DNA of 64,000 bases from Dehalococcoidia bacterium (lineage in GTDB: Bacteria > Chloroflexota > Dehalococcoidia > Bin125). The translations under genes were made by a program, and so were the position numbers. Below, piece by piece: positions 25,512 through 34,460 of the stretch. Each line of letters begins with the position of its first letter. The first letter of the stretch is position 1. A model generated the notes under the pieces. It was not told the origin of the DNA. It made no database searches and worked only from the letters and a program-made list of their open reading frames with translations. The DNA lies in the NCBI GenBank assembly GCA_022828105.1, contig JAJEJC010000005.1, forward strand, positions 62,001 through 126,000, read 5' to 3'.

Positions 25512-25673
25512 GGGCGTCTCCCCTCGCGGCGAGGTCGATCTTCCCGCAGGTACGATCAACCCAGCCGTCCGCTGAACCAGTGCAAGAAGTGTCGCCTACC
25601 GAGTGGAACAACTGGTTACGGACATATGAATTCGAGATATCTGGGCAAGTGGATTCGGTGATAGCCTCGCCGC

Positions 25674-26438
25674 ATGGTCGCTTCCGACTCACTTCCGCTC
25701 TCAGGCGAGGTCGCGCTGGTCACCGGCGCGTCGCGCGGGATCGGCCGCGCCATCGCGCTTGAGCTGGCCGCGCAGGGCGCCGATATCGGCGTGAACTACA
25801 CCTCCTCAGCCGCCGCGGCCGAAGAAGTCGCTTCGCTGATTCGCGACCTGGGACGCAACGCCCTGGTCGTCCAGGCCGACATCTCCGACGCCGACGCCGT
25901 GAGCGCGATGACCAAGTCCGTCACTTCAGAACTCGGCGCTCCGACGATTCTGATCAACAACGCCGGCATCACCCGAGACATGCTGGCCATGCGGATGAAG
26001 TCGGCCGACTGGGATGCGGTGGTGGGTACGAACCTGACCGGCTCGTTCCTGACCACGCAGTCGGTGCTGCGCGGCATGCTGCGCGCGCGCAAGGGCCGGA
26101 TCATCACGATCGGGTCGGTGATCGGCACGGTCGGCAATGCGGGACAGGCCAACTACGCAGCGGCCAAGGCCGGATTGGCGGGCATGACCCGCTCGCTGGC
26201 GCACGAACTCGGCTCGCGCGGCATCACCGTCAATCTCGTCGCGCCGGGATTCATCCAGACCGATATCACGGCAGACCTGTCGGAGGACGTGATTGGCAAC
26301 GTGTTGCAGCGCATCCCGCTCGAACGCCTGGGGGATCCCGCCGATGTGGCCCCGCTCGTCGCGTTTCTCGCCGGTCCCGGAGGCGCCTACATCACCGGGC
26401 AGGTGATTCATGTCGACGGCGGCATGATGATGGGTTGA
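25674..26438 (+). CDS. fabG: 3-oxoacyl-ACP reductase FabG
   Basis: 254 aa SDR. It has the NADP motif VTGASRGIGRAIALEL, LINNAGITRD, the catalytic Ser in TIGSVIGTVGNAGQ, the catalytic pair in NYAAAKAGLAGMTRS, and the FabG-type ending YITGQVIHVDGGMMM. It reduces 3-oxoacyl-ACP in each fatty-acid elongation round. It is first in a plus-strand set with fabD, two fabF genes and acpP, which supports FabG over a generic SDR. A 151-bp gap separates it from fabD. Confidence 0.92.
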   Translation: MVASDSLPLSGEVALVTGASRGIGRAIALELAAQGADIGVNYTSSAAAAEEVASLIRDLGRNALVVQADISDADAVSAMTKSVTSELGAPTILINNAGITRDMLAMRMKSADWDAVVGTNLTGSFLTTQSVLRGMLRARKGRIITIGSVIGTVGNAGQANYAAAKAGLAGMTRSLAHELGSRGITVNLVAPGFIQTDITADLSEDVIGNVLQRIPLERLGDPADVAPLVAFLAGPGGAYITGQVIHVDGGMMMG

Positions 26439-26589
26439 CGGCTACCGATCGTTTCTGATCGCGTATTGTTCGCCAATCCGCACTTGACAGTTGCATTACG
26501 GCCAATGCGCGGCGCAAAGCCGATAGAATTGATGACCAACCTCCGGCGCGGCCCGTAGTCGTCGATAGCGCCGGAGATCAGGAGCCGAG

Positions 26590-27630
26590 ATGGAAACGCT
26601 CACGCTTACCGACGAGTCAGCAGACGAACCGCCATCGGGTGAGCACCCGGCGCTCAGCGACGACGATTACGCGCTGCTTTTCCCCGGACAAGGATCGCAG
26701 TCGGTCGGCATGGCTGGCAAAGTGCTGCGCGTGTACCCCAACGCCGAGCAGTGGTTCACCCGCGCAAACGAAGTGCTGGACTACGACCTGCTGCACCTGA
26801 TCGAGCACGGCCCCGAGGAGCAGTTGAACGAGACCACCCACTCGCAGCCCGCGATCTTCGTCGCCTCCGTCGCCTGGCTGGAAGCGCTGCGGGACGCATG
26901 GGATCAGGCCGGCCGCACGCTCGCGCCCGGCGTCGTCTCGGGACACAGCATGGGACAGATCACGGCGATGCTCGCGGCGAGGGCGGTGGACTTTGACGAA
27001 GCCCTGCGCCTCGTCCGCAGGCGTGCCGAGATCATGCACGCGGCCGACTCGCTGCGCCCTGGCGGCATGGCCTCGATCATCGGCCTGCGCGACCGCGTCT
27101 TGCGCCGACTGGTCGGCGAAGCTTCGGACGAGGGCACGCTGGTCGTCGCCAACGACAACTGTCCGGGGCAGACCGTCGTCTCGGGTGATGAAGCGCCGTT
27201 GCGCAAGATGATGCGGCTGGCCGACGAACACGGGGCGCGACGTGTGGTCAGACTGCCGATCTCGATCGCCTCGCACTCGCCGTTGATGGCCGGCGCACAA
27301 TCGCACTTCAGCGAGGCCGTGCATGCGATTCCCTGGCGCGACCCCGTGGTCCCTGTGGTCAGCAACATCTCGGGCGGTCTGATGCACACCAAAGATCAAC
27401 TTACGAGCGAGCTATCCGAAGCGCTGACCGCGCCGGTGCAGTGGCAGCAGGCGGTCAAGACCATGGCTGCGCAGGGCTCGACACTATTTGTCGAAGCCGG
27501 ACCCGGCGACGTGCTCTCCAAGCTGGTGCGGCGCATCTCGCGGACCTCGTGGACGTTCCCGCTGTCGGACGACGACAACGGACTCTCGAGCCGCGACTAC
27601 CCGGACAAGAGCGACGGGATCCCCAAGTAG
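26590..27630 (+). CDS. fabD: malonyl-CoA:ACP transacylase FabD
   Basis: 346 aa. Motifs are YALLFPGQGSQSVGMAG, the nucleophile Ser in GHSMGQITAML, an Arg in the RLVRRRAEIM region, the catalytic His in ISIASHSPLM, and the late FVEAGPGDVLSKLVRR. It loads malonyl groups onto ACP. A 30-residue acidic N-terminal extension and a 35-residue C-terminal tail make it longer than the usual ~310 aa. Its TAG overlaps the GTG start of the first fabF by one base. Confidence 0.93.
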   Translation: METLTLTDESADEPPSGEHPALSDDDYALLFPGQGSQSVGMAGKVLRVYPNAEQWFTRANEVLDYDLLHLIEHGPEEQLNETTHSQPAIFVASVAWLEALRDAWDQAGRTLAPGVVSGHSMGQITAMLAARAVDFDEALRLVRRRAEIMHAADSLRPGGMASIIGLRDRVLRRLVGEASDEGTLVVANDNCPGQTVVSGDEAPLRKMMRLADEHGARRVVRLPISIASHSPLMAGAQSHFSEAVHAIPWRDPVVPVVSNISGGLMHTKDQLTSELSEALTAPVQWQQAVKTMAAQGSTLFVEAGPGDVLSKLVRRISRTSWTFPLSDDDNGLSSRDYPDKSDGIPK

Positions 27631-28913
27631 TGGCCTCCAGCAGCGCCTCGGCCGGCCGCCGCCCCGAACGCCGCGTAGTGATCACCGGCGTCGGAGCCGT
27701 CACCCCCGTCGGCCACGATATGCCGACCACTTGGCGAAACCTCATTGAAGGTCAGAGCGGGGTCGGTCCTATCCGACGCTTCGATCCGCAGGAATGGGGC
27801 GTCAAGATTCCGATTGCGGCCGAGGTCAAGGACTGGGACCCGGAGCCGATGCTGCCCGACGCCAAGGCGCTGCGGCACATGGACCTGAACACCCAGTACG
27901 GCATGGTCGCCGGACTCGAAGCGCTGCGCGACTCCGGGCTCCAGGTCACCGAGGACAACCATCACCGCATAGGCGTCATCTTCGGCTCGGGCGGCGGTGG
28001 GATGGAACTGGTGACCCGTTGGCAGGACACGCTCGTCAGCCGCGGCGCTCGCCGCGTGTCGCCATTTGCGATGCCGAACCTGATCGCCGACGCGGCCTCA
28101 GGCCACCTCTCGATTGCCACCGGCGCGACAGGTCCGAACTATTCTCCGACCTCCGCCTGTGCGACGGGCGCGAATGCGGTCGCCGACGGGCTCTTACACA
28201 TCCGCTCGGGCCGCGCCGATGCACTCCTGGTCGGCGGTTCCGAGGCGATCATCCTCCCGCTGTTTCACATCTGTTTTGAACGAATGGGCGTGCTCGCGAC
28301 GCCGTCCGAGCCGCTCAGCGCTTCCTGCGCGCCCTACGACTTGCACCGCAACGGATTCGTGCCCGGCGAGGGCGCGGCGGCGATGATGATCGAAGACCTC
28401 GATCACGCGTTTGCCCGCGGCGCCCCGATCTACGCCGAGGTCGTCGGCGGCGGCTCGGCTAACGACGGCCACGACATCGCCCAACCGGAACCGCACGGAC
28501 GCGGCCTCATGGTCAGCGTCCAGCAAGCGCTCGACGAGGCGCAGGTCGATCCGGCGAGCATCGGTTACGTCTCGACCCACGGCACGGCGACCAAGCTGGG
28601 AGACCAGGTTGAAGTGACGGCACTCAAGCGCATGTTCGGCTCACACGCCGACGACTTGGCGCTGTCTTCGATCAAACCGGCGACCGGTCACATGATGGGT
28701 GCGTCGGGAGCCCTTGAAGTCATCGTCTCGGCCATGGTGATCAAGGAAGGCATCGCGCCGCCAACGCTTAACTACCAGACGCCGGATCCGGAACTCGACA
28801 TTGATGTGATCCCCAACGAAGCCAGGGAGATGCGCGTTGAGGCAGCGCTCTCATTCTCGGTCGGGCTGGGCGGTCACAACGCGGCCGTGCTGTTGAAGCG
28901 TTTCGACGAGTGA
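27630..28913 (+). CDS. fabF: beta-ketoacyl-ACP synthase II (first of two)
   Basis: 427 aa from the GTG at 27630, which shares a base with the fabD stop. KAS motifs are RRVVITGVGAVTPVG, the active Cys in TSACATGANAVADG, the two His in STHGTATKLGDQVE and KPATGHMMGASGALE, and the C-terminal GLGGHNAAVL. It condenses malonyl-ACP with acyl-ACP. It is coupled by a GTGA overlap to a second KAS gene. All catalytic residues are intact. Confidence 0.92.
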   Translation: MASSSASAGRRPERRVVITGVGAVTPVGHDMPTTWRNLIEGQSGVGPIRRFDPQEWGVKIPIAAEVKDWDPEPMLPDAKALRHMDLNTQYGMVAGLEALRDSGLQVTEDNHHRIGVIFGSGGGGMELVTRWQDTLVSRGARRVSPFAMPNLIADAASGHLSIATGATGPNYSPTSACATGANAVADGLLHIRSGRADALLVGGSEAIILPLFHICFERMGVLATPSEPLSASCAPYDLHRNGFVPGEGAAAMMIEDLDHAFARGAPIYAEVVGGGSANDGHDIAQPEPHGRGLMVSVQQALDEAQVDPASIGYVSTHGTATKLGDQVEVTALKRMFGSHADDLALSSIKPATGHMMGASGALEVIVSAMVIKEGIAPPTLNYQTPDPELDIDVIPNEAREMRVEAALSFSVGLGGHNAAVLLKRFDE

Positions 28914-30184
28914 GCAACCCAGGCCGATCATCCCAGCGCCCGCCCGAAGAGCGGATCGTGATCACGGGAATCGGTCCCGTGACCCCGATCGGTGTCGGCG
29001 TGGACGCGTTCTGGGACTCGCTCACGCATGGCCGCTCCGGCGCGCGCCGGGTTCCGGAGCTGGTCGACGCGGGCCTCAAGGTGCAGATCGCCGCCGACAT
29101 TCCCGAGTTCGACCCGTCCGACTACATGGACCCAAAGTCCGCGCGGCGCATGGCGCGCTTCGCGCAACTCGCCGTGGCGGCGTCCACGCTGGCCGTCGCC
29201 GATGCGGGACTCGACCTCGAAGCGTGCGATCCCGAGCGAGTAGCTGCCGTGATCAACACCGGTGGCGGCGGTGTCACGACCATTGCGCAACAGGCCGAAG
29301 TGCTGAACAGCCGTGGACCCGGGCGCGTTTCGGCGATGTTCGTGCCGATGATGGCGGGCAACATGGCATCCTGCCAGGTCTCGATCGAACTCGGCTTGCG
29401 CGGGCCTGCGCTGACGTCGCTGGCCGCCTGCGCGGCCAGCATTTACGCCTTCATCGACAGCCGCCAGATGCTGCTCGGCGGCGAGGCCGACCTCGCGCTG
29501 ACCGGCGGCACCGAATCCAACGTCTCTGCGCTCGGCATCTCCGGGCTGGCCAACATGCAGGCTCTCTCTCGCCGCAATGATGAACCCGCGGCAGCCTCGC
29601 GTCCGTTCGACGCCGACCGCGACGGCTTCGTCTTCGGCGAGGGCGCCGTTGTCTGCGTCACGGAGTCGCTGGCCAGCGCGCGCCGGCGCGGAGCGCGCAT
29701 CTATGCGGAAGTCCTCGGCGGCGGACGCACCGCCGACGCCTTCCACATCACCGCCCCGGATCCCGCCGGAGACGGCGCGGCGCGCGCGATGTCCACCGCG
29801 TTGCGCAACTCGGGACTGAATCCCGATGAGATCGGCTACATCTGCGCCCACGGAACGTCGACGCCGCTCAACGACGCCATCGAGACGCGAGCGATCCGCA
29901 ACGTCTTCGCTGACCACGCCGATCGGCTGGCGGTCTCCTCGGTAAAGTCGATGTCCGGTCACCTGATGGGCGCCGCGGGTGCGCTCTCGGGCGCGGCCAC
30001 GGCCCTGGCTCTGTATCACGGCGTGTTGCCGCCGACGATCAATCAGGAAACGCCGGATCCGGACTGCGATCTGGACTATGTCCCGAACGAAGCCCGCGAC
30101 TGTGACCTGCAGGCAGCGCTCGTGAACGGCTTCGGCTTCGGCGGACAGAACGGCGTCGTCGCGCTCTCGCGGATTGACGGCTGA
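28910..30184 (+). CDS. fabF: beta-ketoacyl-ACP synthase II (second of two)
   Basis: 424 aa from the GTG at 28910 (4-bp overlap with the first). It has ERIVITGIGPVTPIG, the active Cys in LTSLAACAASIYAFID, His in CAHGTSTPLNDAIE and in KSMSGHLMGAAGALS, and the ending GFGFGGQNGVVAL. Because the Cys is present it is not a chain-length-factor-type KAS-beta. The two enzymes differ clearly in the acyl-pocket region, so they may split chain-length duties or form a heterodimer. It is followed by acpP. Confidence 0.92.
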   Translation: MSNPGRSSQRPPEERIVITGIGPVTPIGVGVDAFWDSLTHGRSGARRVPELVDAGLKVQIAADIPEFDPSDYMDPKSARRMARFAQLAVAASTLAVADAGLDLEACDPERVAAVINTGGGGVTTIAQQAEVLNSRGPGRVSAMFVPMMAGNMASCQVSIELGLRGPALTSLAACAASIYAFIDSRQMLLGGEADLALTGGTESNVSALGISGLANMQALSRRNDEPAAASRPFDADRDGFVFGEGAVVCVTESLASARRRGARIYAEVLGGGRTADAFHITAPDPAGDGAARAMSTALRNSGLNPDEIGYICAHGTSTPLNDAIETRAIRNVFADHADRLAVSSVKSMSGHLMGAAGALSGAATALALYHGVLPPTINQETPDPDCDLDYVPNEARDCDLQAALVNGFGFGGQNGVVALSRIDG

Positions 30185-30255
30185 TCTCTTACCGTCATTG
30201 ATACCCTCGTTGCTACAACCGGCAGACATCCGAACGCCCAGGCAGGAGCCGCCAT

Positions 30256-30519
30256 ATGCCCGACGACCACAGCCTGCTCGCCCGTGTCTCCCAGCTCGTC
30301 GCCGACCAATTGCGCCAGCCGCTTGAGAGGGTCACGGTCGACGCGCATCTAATCGACGATCTCGAGGCGGATTCGCTCGACATCGTCGACCTGACGATCG
30401 CGGTCGAGGAAGAGTTCTCAACCGACGACATCCAGCTCGAGATTCCGGAAGACGATGCGGCGGACATTCGGACCGTGAAGGATCTGCTCGACTACTTGAA
30501 CAACGCCGGAATCGAGTAA
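30256..30519 (+). CDS. acpP: acyl carrier protein
   Basis: 87 aa, acidic and helical. The phosphopantetheine site is LEADSLDIVDLTIAVEEEF with Ser40 as attachment residue, and the tail is TVKDLLDYLNNAGIE. It carries the growing acyl chain for the upstream fabG-fabD-fabF-fabF enzymes. It starts 71 bp after the second fabF, with a GGAGCCGCC upstream of the ATG. Confidence 0.95.
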   Translation: MPDDHSLLARVSQLVADQLRQPLERVTVDAHLIDDLEADSLDIVDLTIAVEEEFSTDDIQLEIPEDDAADIRTVKDLLDYLNNAGIE

Positions 30520-30521
30520 CC

Positions 30522-30806
30522 ATGCCCTTGCGCCGGATCACCGCCAGCGCAAGCGGCGCAATCAGCTCCCAGGCAACCACGATTGCCTCCGAGGCGATCC
30601 GCTTGCCGGCCGGAGGCAGCGCCCTCAATCGCAAGACTTCAGGACCCACGGCGTTGATCGTTGCCGAGGGCGCCGTCGCGGTCGGCACGCTCGACGATGA
30701 CGCCACGCTCGGCGTGGGCGAAGGCGTCCTGCTCGAGGCGCAGGCGCCCTACTCCCTGATCGCCGAGACCGACTCGTTGACCCTGCTGTTCTCCGTACCC
30801 GACTAG
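30522..30806 (+). CDS. small cupin-like protein
   Basis: 94 aa. The start lies 3 bp after the acpP stop. The pattern EAIRLPAGGSALNRKTSGPTA... then VAEGAVAVGTLDDD... GVGEGVLLEAQAPYSLIAETDSLTLLFSV follows the two-motif beta-barrel layout of cupins, but the metal-binding His and Glu of classical cupin motif 1 are absent. It is thus either a metal-free barrel or a non-enzymatic helper. Its place directly behind acpP suggests a link to fatty-acid synthesis. Function unknown. Confidence 0.55.
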   Translation: MPLRRITASASGAISSQATTIASEAIRLPAGGSALNRKTSGPTALIVAEGAVAVGTLDDDATLGVGEGVLLEAQAPYSLIAETDSLTLLFSVPD

Positions 30807-30831
30807 TACCCGACCAATGCCTGACTAACCG

Positions 30832-31752
30832 TCACGCCCCGCGCGCCAGGACCTTCTCCGGCTGCCAGGTGGCCGCGCTCAGTTCGTCGCGCCGCAACAC
30901 GGCGGCGACGTGTTGCTCGGGGGTCACCGCAAGCGCCTTGTCGCAACCGTCGACCGGCGCATGGCGAATCTTCTGTCCGCGCCTGACTCGCTCGAGCTGC
31001 GGCCCCTCGAGCAGGAACTGGGGCCAATCGGGGAAGAGATCGGCCGGGGAAATCGCGAGCGACCAGATCTCGCCCGCGTCGGCGGCAGCCTGCATGTCGT
31101 CCAGGCAGTGACCATCCGTAGCGTCGCTCTGTCCGATCCTCGTGCGCCGCATCTCGACGACGTGCGCGCCGCAACCGAGCGCCGCGCCCAGATCCCGTGC
31201 GATGGCGCGGACATACGTGCCCGTGCTGACCGACATCGTCAGTTTCACCAGCGGAGCCGAATAGTCCACGACATCCAGCTCGTGGACGGTCACCGCGCGA
31301 GCGTCGATATCGACCGACTCTCCCGCACGCGCTGAGCGATAGGCGGCCACTCCTTCGCGCTTGACGGCGCTGAACTGCGGAGGCACCTGCTCGATCTCGC
31401 CGCGAAACTGGTCCAGGGCCGCGTCGATCTGAGCCACAGTCAGGTCCGGGACCGGCGCGTGTTCGATGACCGCGCCCTCGCTGTCGTCGGTCGCGGTCGA
31501 CTGACCGAGTCGGACCGTCGCTTCGTAGTGCTTGCGGTACGGCGCGAGATACTCGTTCAGACGTGTCGCGGCGCCGACGAAGATCGGCAGCAGGCCGCTG
31601 GCTAGCGGATCGAGCGTGCCGCCGTGTCCGACGCGTCGCAGGCCGGTCCAGCGCCGGACCTGGCGCACCACGTCGTGCGACGTGGGACCGGTCGGCTTGT
31701 CAATCAGGAATACGACGCCGGGGTGGTACGGCTCGCGGCGTCGGCGGCTCAT
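30832..31752 (-). CDS. truB: tRNA pseudouridine(55) synthase TruB
   Basis: 306 aa. It has the N-terminal FLIDKPTGPTSHDVVRQVRR, the catalytic Asp48 in GHGGTLDPLASGLLP, and YEATVRLGQSTATDDSEG. The C-terminal part has a PUA-like end (VRRGQKIRHAP). It makes pseudouridine 55 in the T-loop of tRNA. It overlaps rbfA by 4 bp and is the last gene of the nusA-ylxR-infB-rbfA-truB block. It is convergent with the cupin-like gene. Confidence 0.95.
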   Translation of the reverse strand: MSRRRREPYHPGVVFLIDKPTGPTSHDVVRQVRRWTGLRRVGHGGTLDPLASGLLPIFVGAATRLNEYLAPYRKHYEATVRLGQSTATDDSEGAVIEHAPVPDLTVAQIDAALDQFRGEIEQVPPQFSAVKREGVAAYRSARAGESVDIDARAVTVHELDVVDYSAPLVKLTMSVSTGTYVRAIARDLGAALGCGAHVVEMRRTRIGQSDATDGHCLDDMQAAADAGEIWSLAISPADLFPDWPQFLLEGPQLERVRRGQKIRHAPVDGCDKALAVTPEQHVAAVLRRDELSAATWQPEKVLARGA

Positions 31753-32201
31753 GGCGCGCCCAACGAGCGCAACCGCTGCTGAACATCCGCAGCGCCTGCG
31801 ATGCGCGGATCAAGTTCGAAGCTCAACCAGGGCACGCGCTTCAGATGCAGGCGCCGACGGATCGTGCGGTGGACAAAGGGCGCCGCACGAGTCAGCGCGT
31901 CGATTGCGCCCGACGCGGCGTCGGACTGTTCCGACTCGCTCTGCCTGGGCGCGCCCATCACCGACACCAACACGACGGCACGGCTCAGGTCGCGCGAGGC
32001 GCGCACCTCGGTCACGCTCAGCAGCGCGATCTCCAACCTCGGATCCTTGAGTTCGCGCGCGATCACTTCCGAAATCGTGTCGCGCAGCAAGTCGTTCAGC
32101 TTCTCCATGCGATCGACGCCGCCGCGATCTCGCGGCGCGGCAAACGGCCGCACGTTCCTGGCATTGCCGTCGGATCGGGTCATGAGCGGAGCCGCGATCA
32201 C
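31749..32201 (-). CDS. rbfA: ribosome-binding factor RbfA
   Basis: 150 aa if started at the GTG overlapping the infB stop; an ATG at 32183 would shorten it by six residues. The KH-like core is recognisable: MEKLNDLLRDTISEVIARELKDPRL, then LLSVTEVRASRDLSRAVVLVSV and RRRLHLKRVPWLSFELD. It binds the 30S subunit and assists 16S rRNA 5'-end maturation. A 25-residue basic N-terminal extension precedes the core. It overlaps both infB and truB by 4 bp, so the three are translationally coupled. Confidence 0.92.
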   Translation of the reverse strand: MIAAPLMTRSDGNARNVRPFAAPRDRGGVDRMEKLNDLLRDTISEVIARELKDPRLEIALLSVTEVRASRDLSRAVVLVSVMGAPRQSESEQSDAASGAIDALTRAAPFVHRTIRRRLHLKRVPWLSFELDPRIAGAADVQQRLRSLGAP

Positions 32202-34084
32202 CGGGTCACGTTGCGGATCTCGCCACCCTGGACGACCCGCGACTGTGTCTCAATGTGGAAGAACTCCAGCTGATCGCCGGCCTCGAACGTGTCGAAGCGG
32301 GCCAATGCGACACCGAACTCCTGTCCCGCCTCCACTTCCTGCACCGAGTCCTGGAAGCGGCGCAGGCTGGAGATTTGCGACTCCGCGATCTGCTCACCGT
32401 TGCGGTAGACATGGACCTGGGCCTCGCTGCGGATGTTGCCGTCCAGCGAGCGGCAACCGGCGATGTTGCCCAGTCCGCGAATCGGAAAGACCTGCAGGAC
32501 TTCGGCGTGACCGTCGACGACTTGCATCTGGACCGGCTCGAGCAACCCGCTGATCGCCGCCTCAACCTGCTCGATCACCTCGTAGATGATCGAGTAGCGC
32601 CGGATCTCGATGCCCTCAAGCTCGGCCAACCGCTCCGCGCCCGGTTCGATTGGCGTACTGAACGCGATCACGAGTCCCTGCGATGCCAGCGCGAGATTCA
32701 CGTCGGCCACCGTGACCGGACCGGCCGCGGCGTGGATCACCTTGACCGCAACCTCCTCGTTCGACATCCGCTCCAGTTCGTCCCGCAACGCCTCGTACGA
32801 ACCGACGACGTCGGTCTTGACAATCAGATTGAGCGCCGAGACGTTGCCCCGCGAGATTTCGCCGAACAGCGCGTCGAGCGTGGCCGAATGCTGCACCTGC
32901 GCCTCGCGCGCCTCACGCTCGCGCCGCGCTTCCTCATAGATGCGCTTTGCTTCGCGGCCGCTGCCGACGGCCCGAAACGCGTCGCCGGCCTCCGCAACCT
33001 CCTGCAAGCCCAACACCACGACCGGCATCGACGGCCCGGCCTCGTCAATCCGATTGCCGGCGAAATCGGTCATTGCCTTAATCCGGCCCCAGGTCTGGCC
33101 GACGAGCACCGCGTCTCCCTGCCGGAGCGTGCCGCGCTGCACGAGCAGCGTCGTCCGTGAGCCCTGCCGGCGGTCGAGTTCGGCCTCCAGCACCACTCCC
33201 GACGCGGCTCGGCTGGGATTCGCCGAGAACTCCGCGATGTCGGCCACGAGCAGGATCGTGTCGAGCAACACCGACATGCCGTCGCCGTTCGTCGCCGACA
33301 CGGGTACCAGCGGAACCTCACCGCCGTACTCTTCGATCTGCACCCCTACGTCGGCGAGCGCTGCCTTGACGCGATCGGGATTGATGTTCTCCAGGTCCAT
33401 CTTGTTCAGCGCGACGATGAAGGGCACCCCGGCTGCCGCGATGTGGTCGATCGCCTCTCGGGTTTGCGGCATCACGCCGTCGTTGGCGGCGACGACCAGG
33501 ATGGCGATATCGGTCGCCTGCGCGCCTCGAGCGCGCATTTCCGTAAACGCCGCGTGGCCGGGCGTGTCGATGAACGTGATCAGCCGCTCGTTCGCACTGG
33601 CCTGATAGGCGCCGACCCGCTGGGTAATGCCGCCGGCTTCGCCATCGGCAACATTGGCGTCGCGGATGTAGTCAAGCAGCGAGGTCTTGCCATGGTCGAC
33701 GTGTCCGAGCACGGCGACCACGGGAGGACGGCTGCGGAGATCGGCCGGATCGTCATCCTCTTCTTCCGCGCCCAGGCCCAGGATGTCGATCGTGGTCGGC
33801 GCTTCCTCCTCCTCGACGACATCGCCCGCCTCCTCCGGATCGAATCCGCGATCCATCGCCACGATTGCGGCCGTGCCGTAATCCAGCGTCTTCGACACGT
33901 CGGCCATGACGCCGTTGGTCATCAACGTCTTGATGATCGACACCGGCGTGTCGCCCAGCAATTCGGCCAACTCGCGGACCGTGAGCGTACGCGGAATCAG
34001 GACGGTCGCGTCCTGCCCCGCCTGAGCAGGATCGGCCGGCGCCGTCGTTGTCTGTGGGTGCTGAATCGTCTGTTGTGTCGCCAT
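32198..34084 (-). CDS. infB: translation initiation factor IF-2
   Basis: 628 aa from the ATG at 34084 (GGAGCACCAC upstream); extension to 34315 would run through ylxR. After a short N-terminal region with a RELAELLGDTPVSIIKTLMTNG module, the GTPase domain shows GHVDHGKTS (G1), DTPGH (G3), NKMD (G4) and SATNGDG (G5). Then come domains II to IV, including LNLIVKTDVVGSYEALRDEL. The long basic N-terminus of enterobacterial IF-2 is absent. It brings fMet-tRNA to the 30S ribosome. Confidence 0.96.
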   Translation of the reverse strand: MATQQTIQHPQTTTAPADPAQAGQDATVLIPRTLTVRELAELLGDTPVSIIKTLMTNGVMADVSKTLDYGTAAIVAMDRGFDPEEAGDVVEEEEAPTTIDILGLGAEEEDDDPADLRSRPPVVAVLGHVDHGKTSLLDYIRDANVADGEAGGITQRVGAYQASANERLITFIDTPGHAAFTEMRARGAQATDIAILVVAANDGVMPQTREAIDHIAAAGVPFIVALNKMDLENINPDRVKAALADVGVQIEEYGGEVPLVPVSATNGDGMSVLLDTILLVADIAEFSANPSRAASGVVLEAELDRRQGSRTTLLVQRGTLRQGDAVLVGQTWGRIKAMTDFAGNRIDEAGPSMPVVVLGLQEVAEAGDAFRAVGSGREAKRIYEEARREREAREAQVQHSATLDALFGEISRGNVSALNLIVKTDVVGSYEALRDELERMSNEEVAVKVIHAAAGPVTVADVNLALASQGLVIAFSTPIEPGAERLAELEGIEIRRYSIIYEVIEQVEAAISGLLEPVQMQVVDGHAEVLQVFPIRGLGNIAGCRSLDGNIRSEAQVHVYRNGEQIAESQISSLRRFQDSVQEVEAGQEFGVALARFDTFEAGDQLEFFHIETQSRVVQGGEIRNVTR

Positions 34085-34100
34085 GTGGTGCTCCGCGTGG

Positions 34101-34385
34101 TCAGGTGTGGTCGGCGATTTCGGCGATCGAACTGAGGGTTGATTCGGACGGAGAACGACGCAGTGCGCGCGCGAGGCGCCGGGCGTCGGACGTTGCGGTT
34201 GCAATGCACTGCGAATCTCGATGCATGTACGCGCCGCGGCCGTCAACCGTGGAGTCGACCGCGATCGCCCCGCTCGGCCTGCGCACGACGCGAAGCAACG
34301 CCGTTTTCGGCGCATACTCGCGACAACTCACGCAGCGGCGCAGCGGTGGTCGCATTGCGGCTTGGCTCAAGCTACGGACGGACAT
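34101..34385 (-). CDS. ylxR: YlxR family protein (RnpM-type RNA-binding protein)
   Basis: 94 aa; an ATG at 34355 (MRPPLRRCVSCR) is an alternative start giving the usual length. The family marks are RRCVSCREYAPKTALLRVV and DGRGAYMHRDSQC. YlxR proteins bind RNA, and in Bacillus one modulates RNase P. Its place between nusA and infB is the conserved location in Gram-positive bacteria and their relatives. Confidence 0.9.
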   Translation of the reverse strand: MSVRSLSQAAMRPPLRRCVSCREYAPKTALLRVVRRPSGAIAVDSTVDGRGAYMHRDSQCIATATSDARRLARALRRSPSESTLSSIAEIADHT

Positions 34386-34460
34386 CTGATTCCTTCGTGC
34401 TGCGCGGGGCTGGAACCCGCGTGGTCGTCAGACGGTCAAAGAGGCTGAGCGCCAGTGCGC

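Noticed and set aside
26484-26528. TTGACA (26484) and TAGAAT (near 26523) as a fabD promoter
   Set aside because: Both hexamers look good alone, but they are more than 30 bp apart and do not pair.
32198-34315. IF-2 start at 34315
   Set aside because: The extra 77 residues overlap the ylxR gene in another frame and show no IF-2 likeness; the ATG at 34084 has a GGAG.
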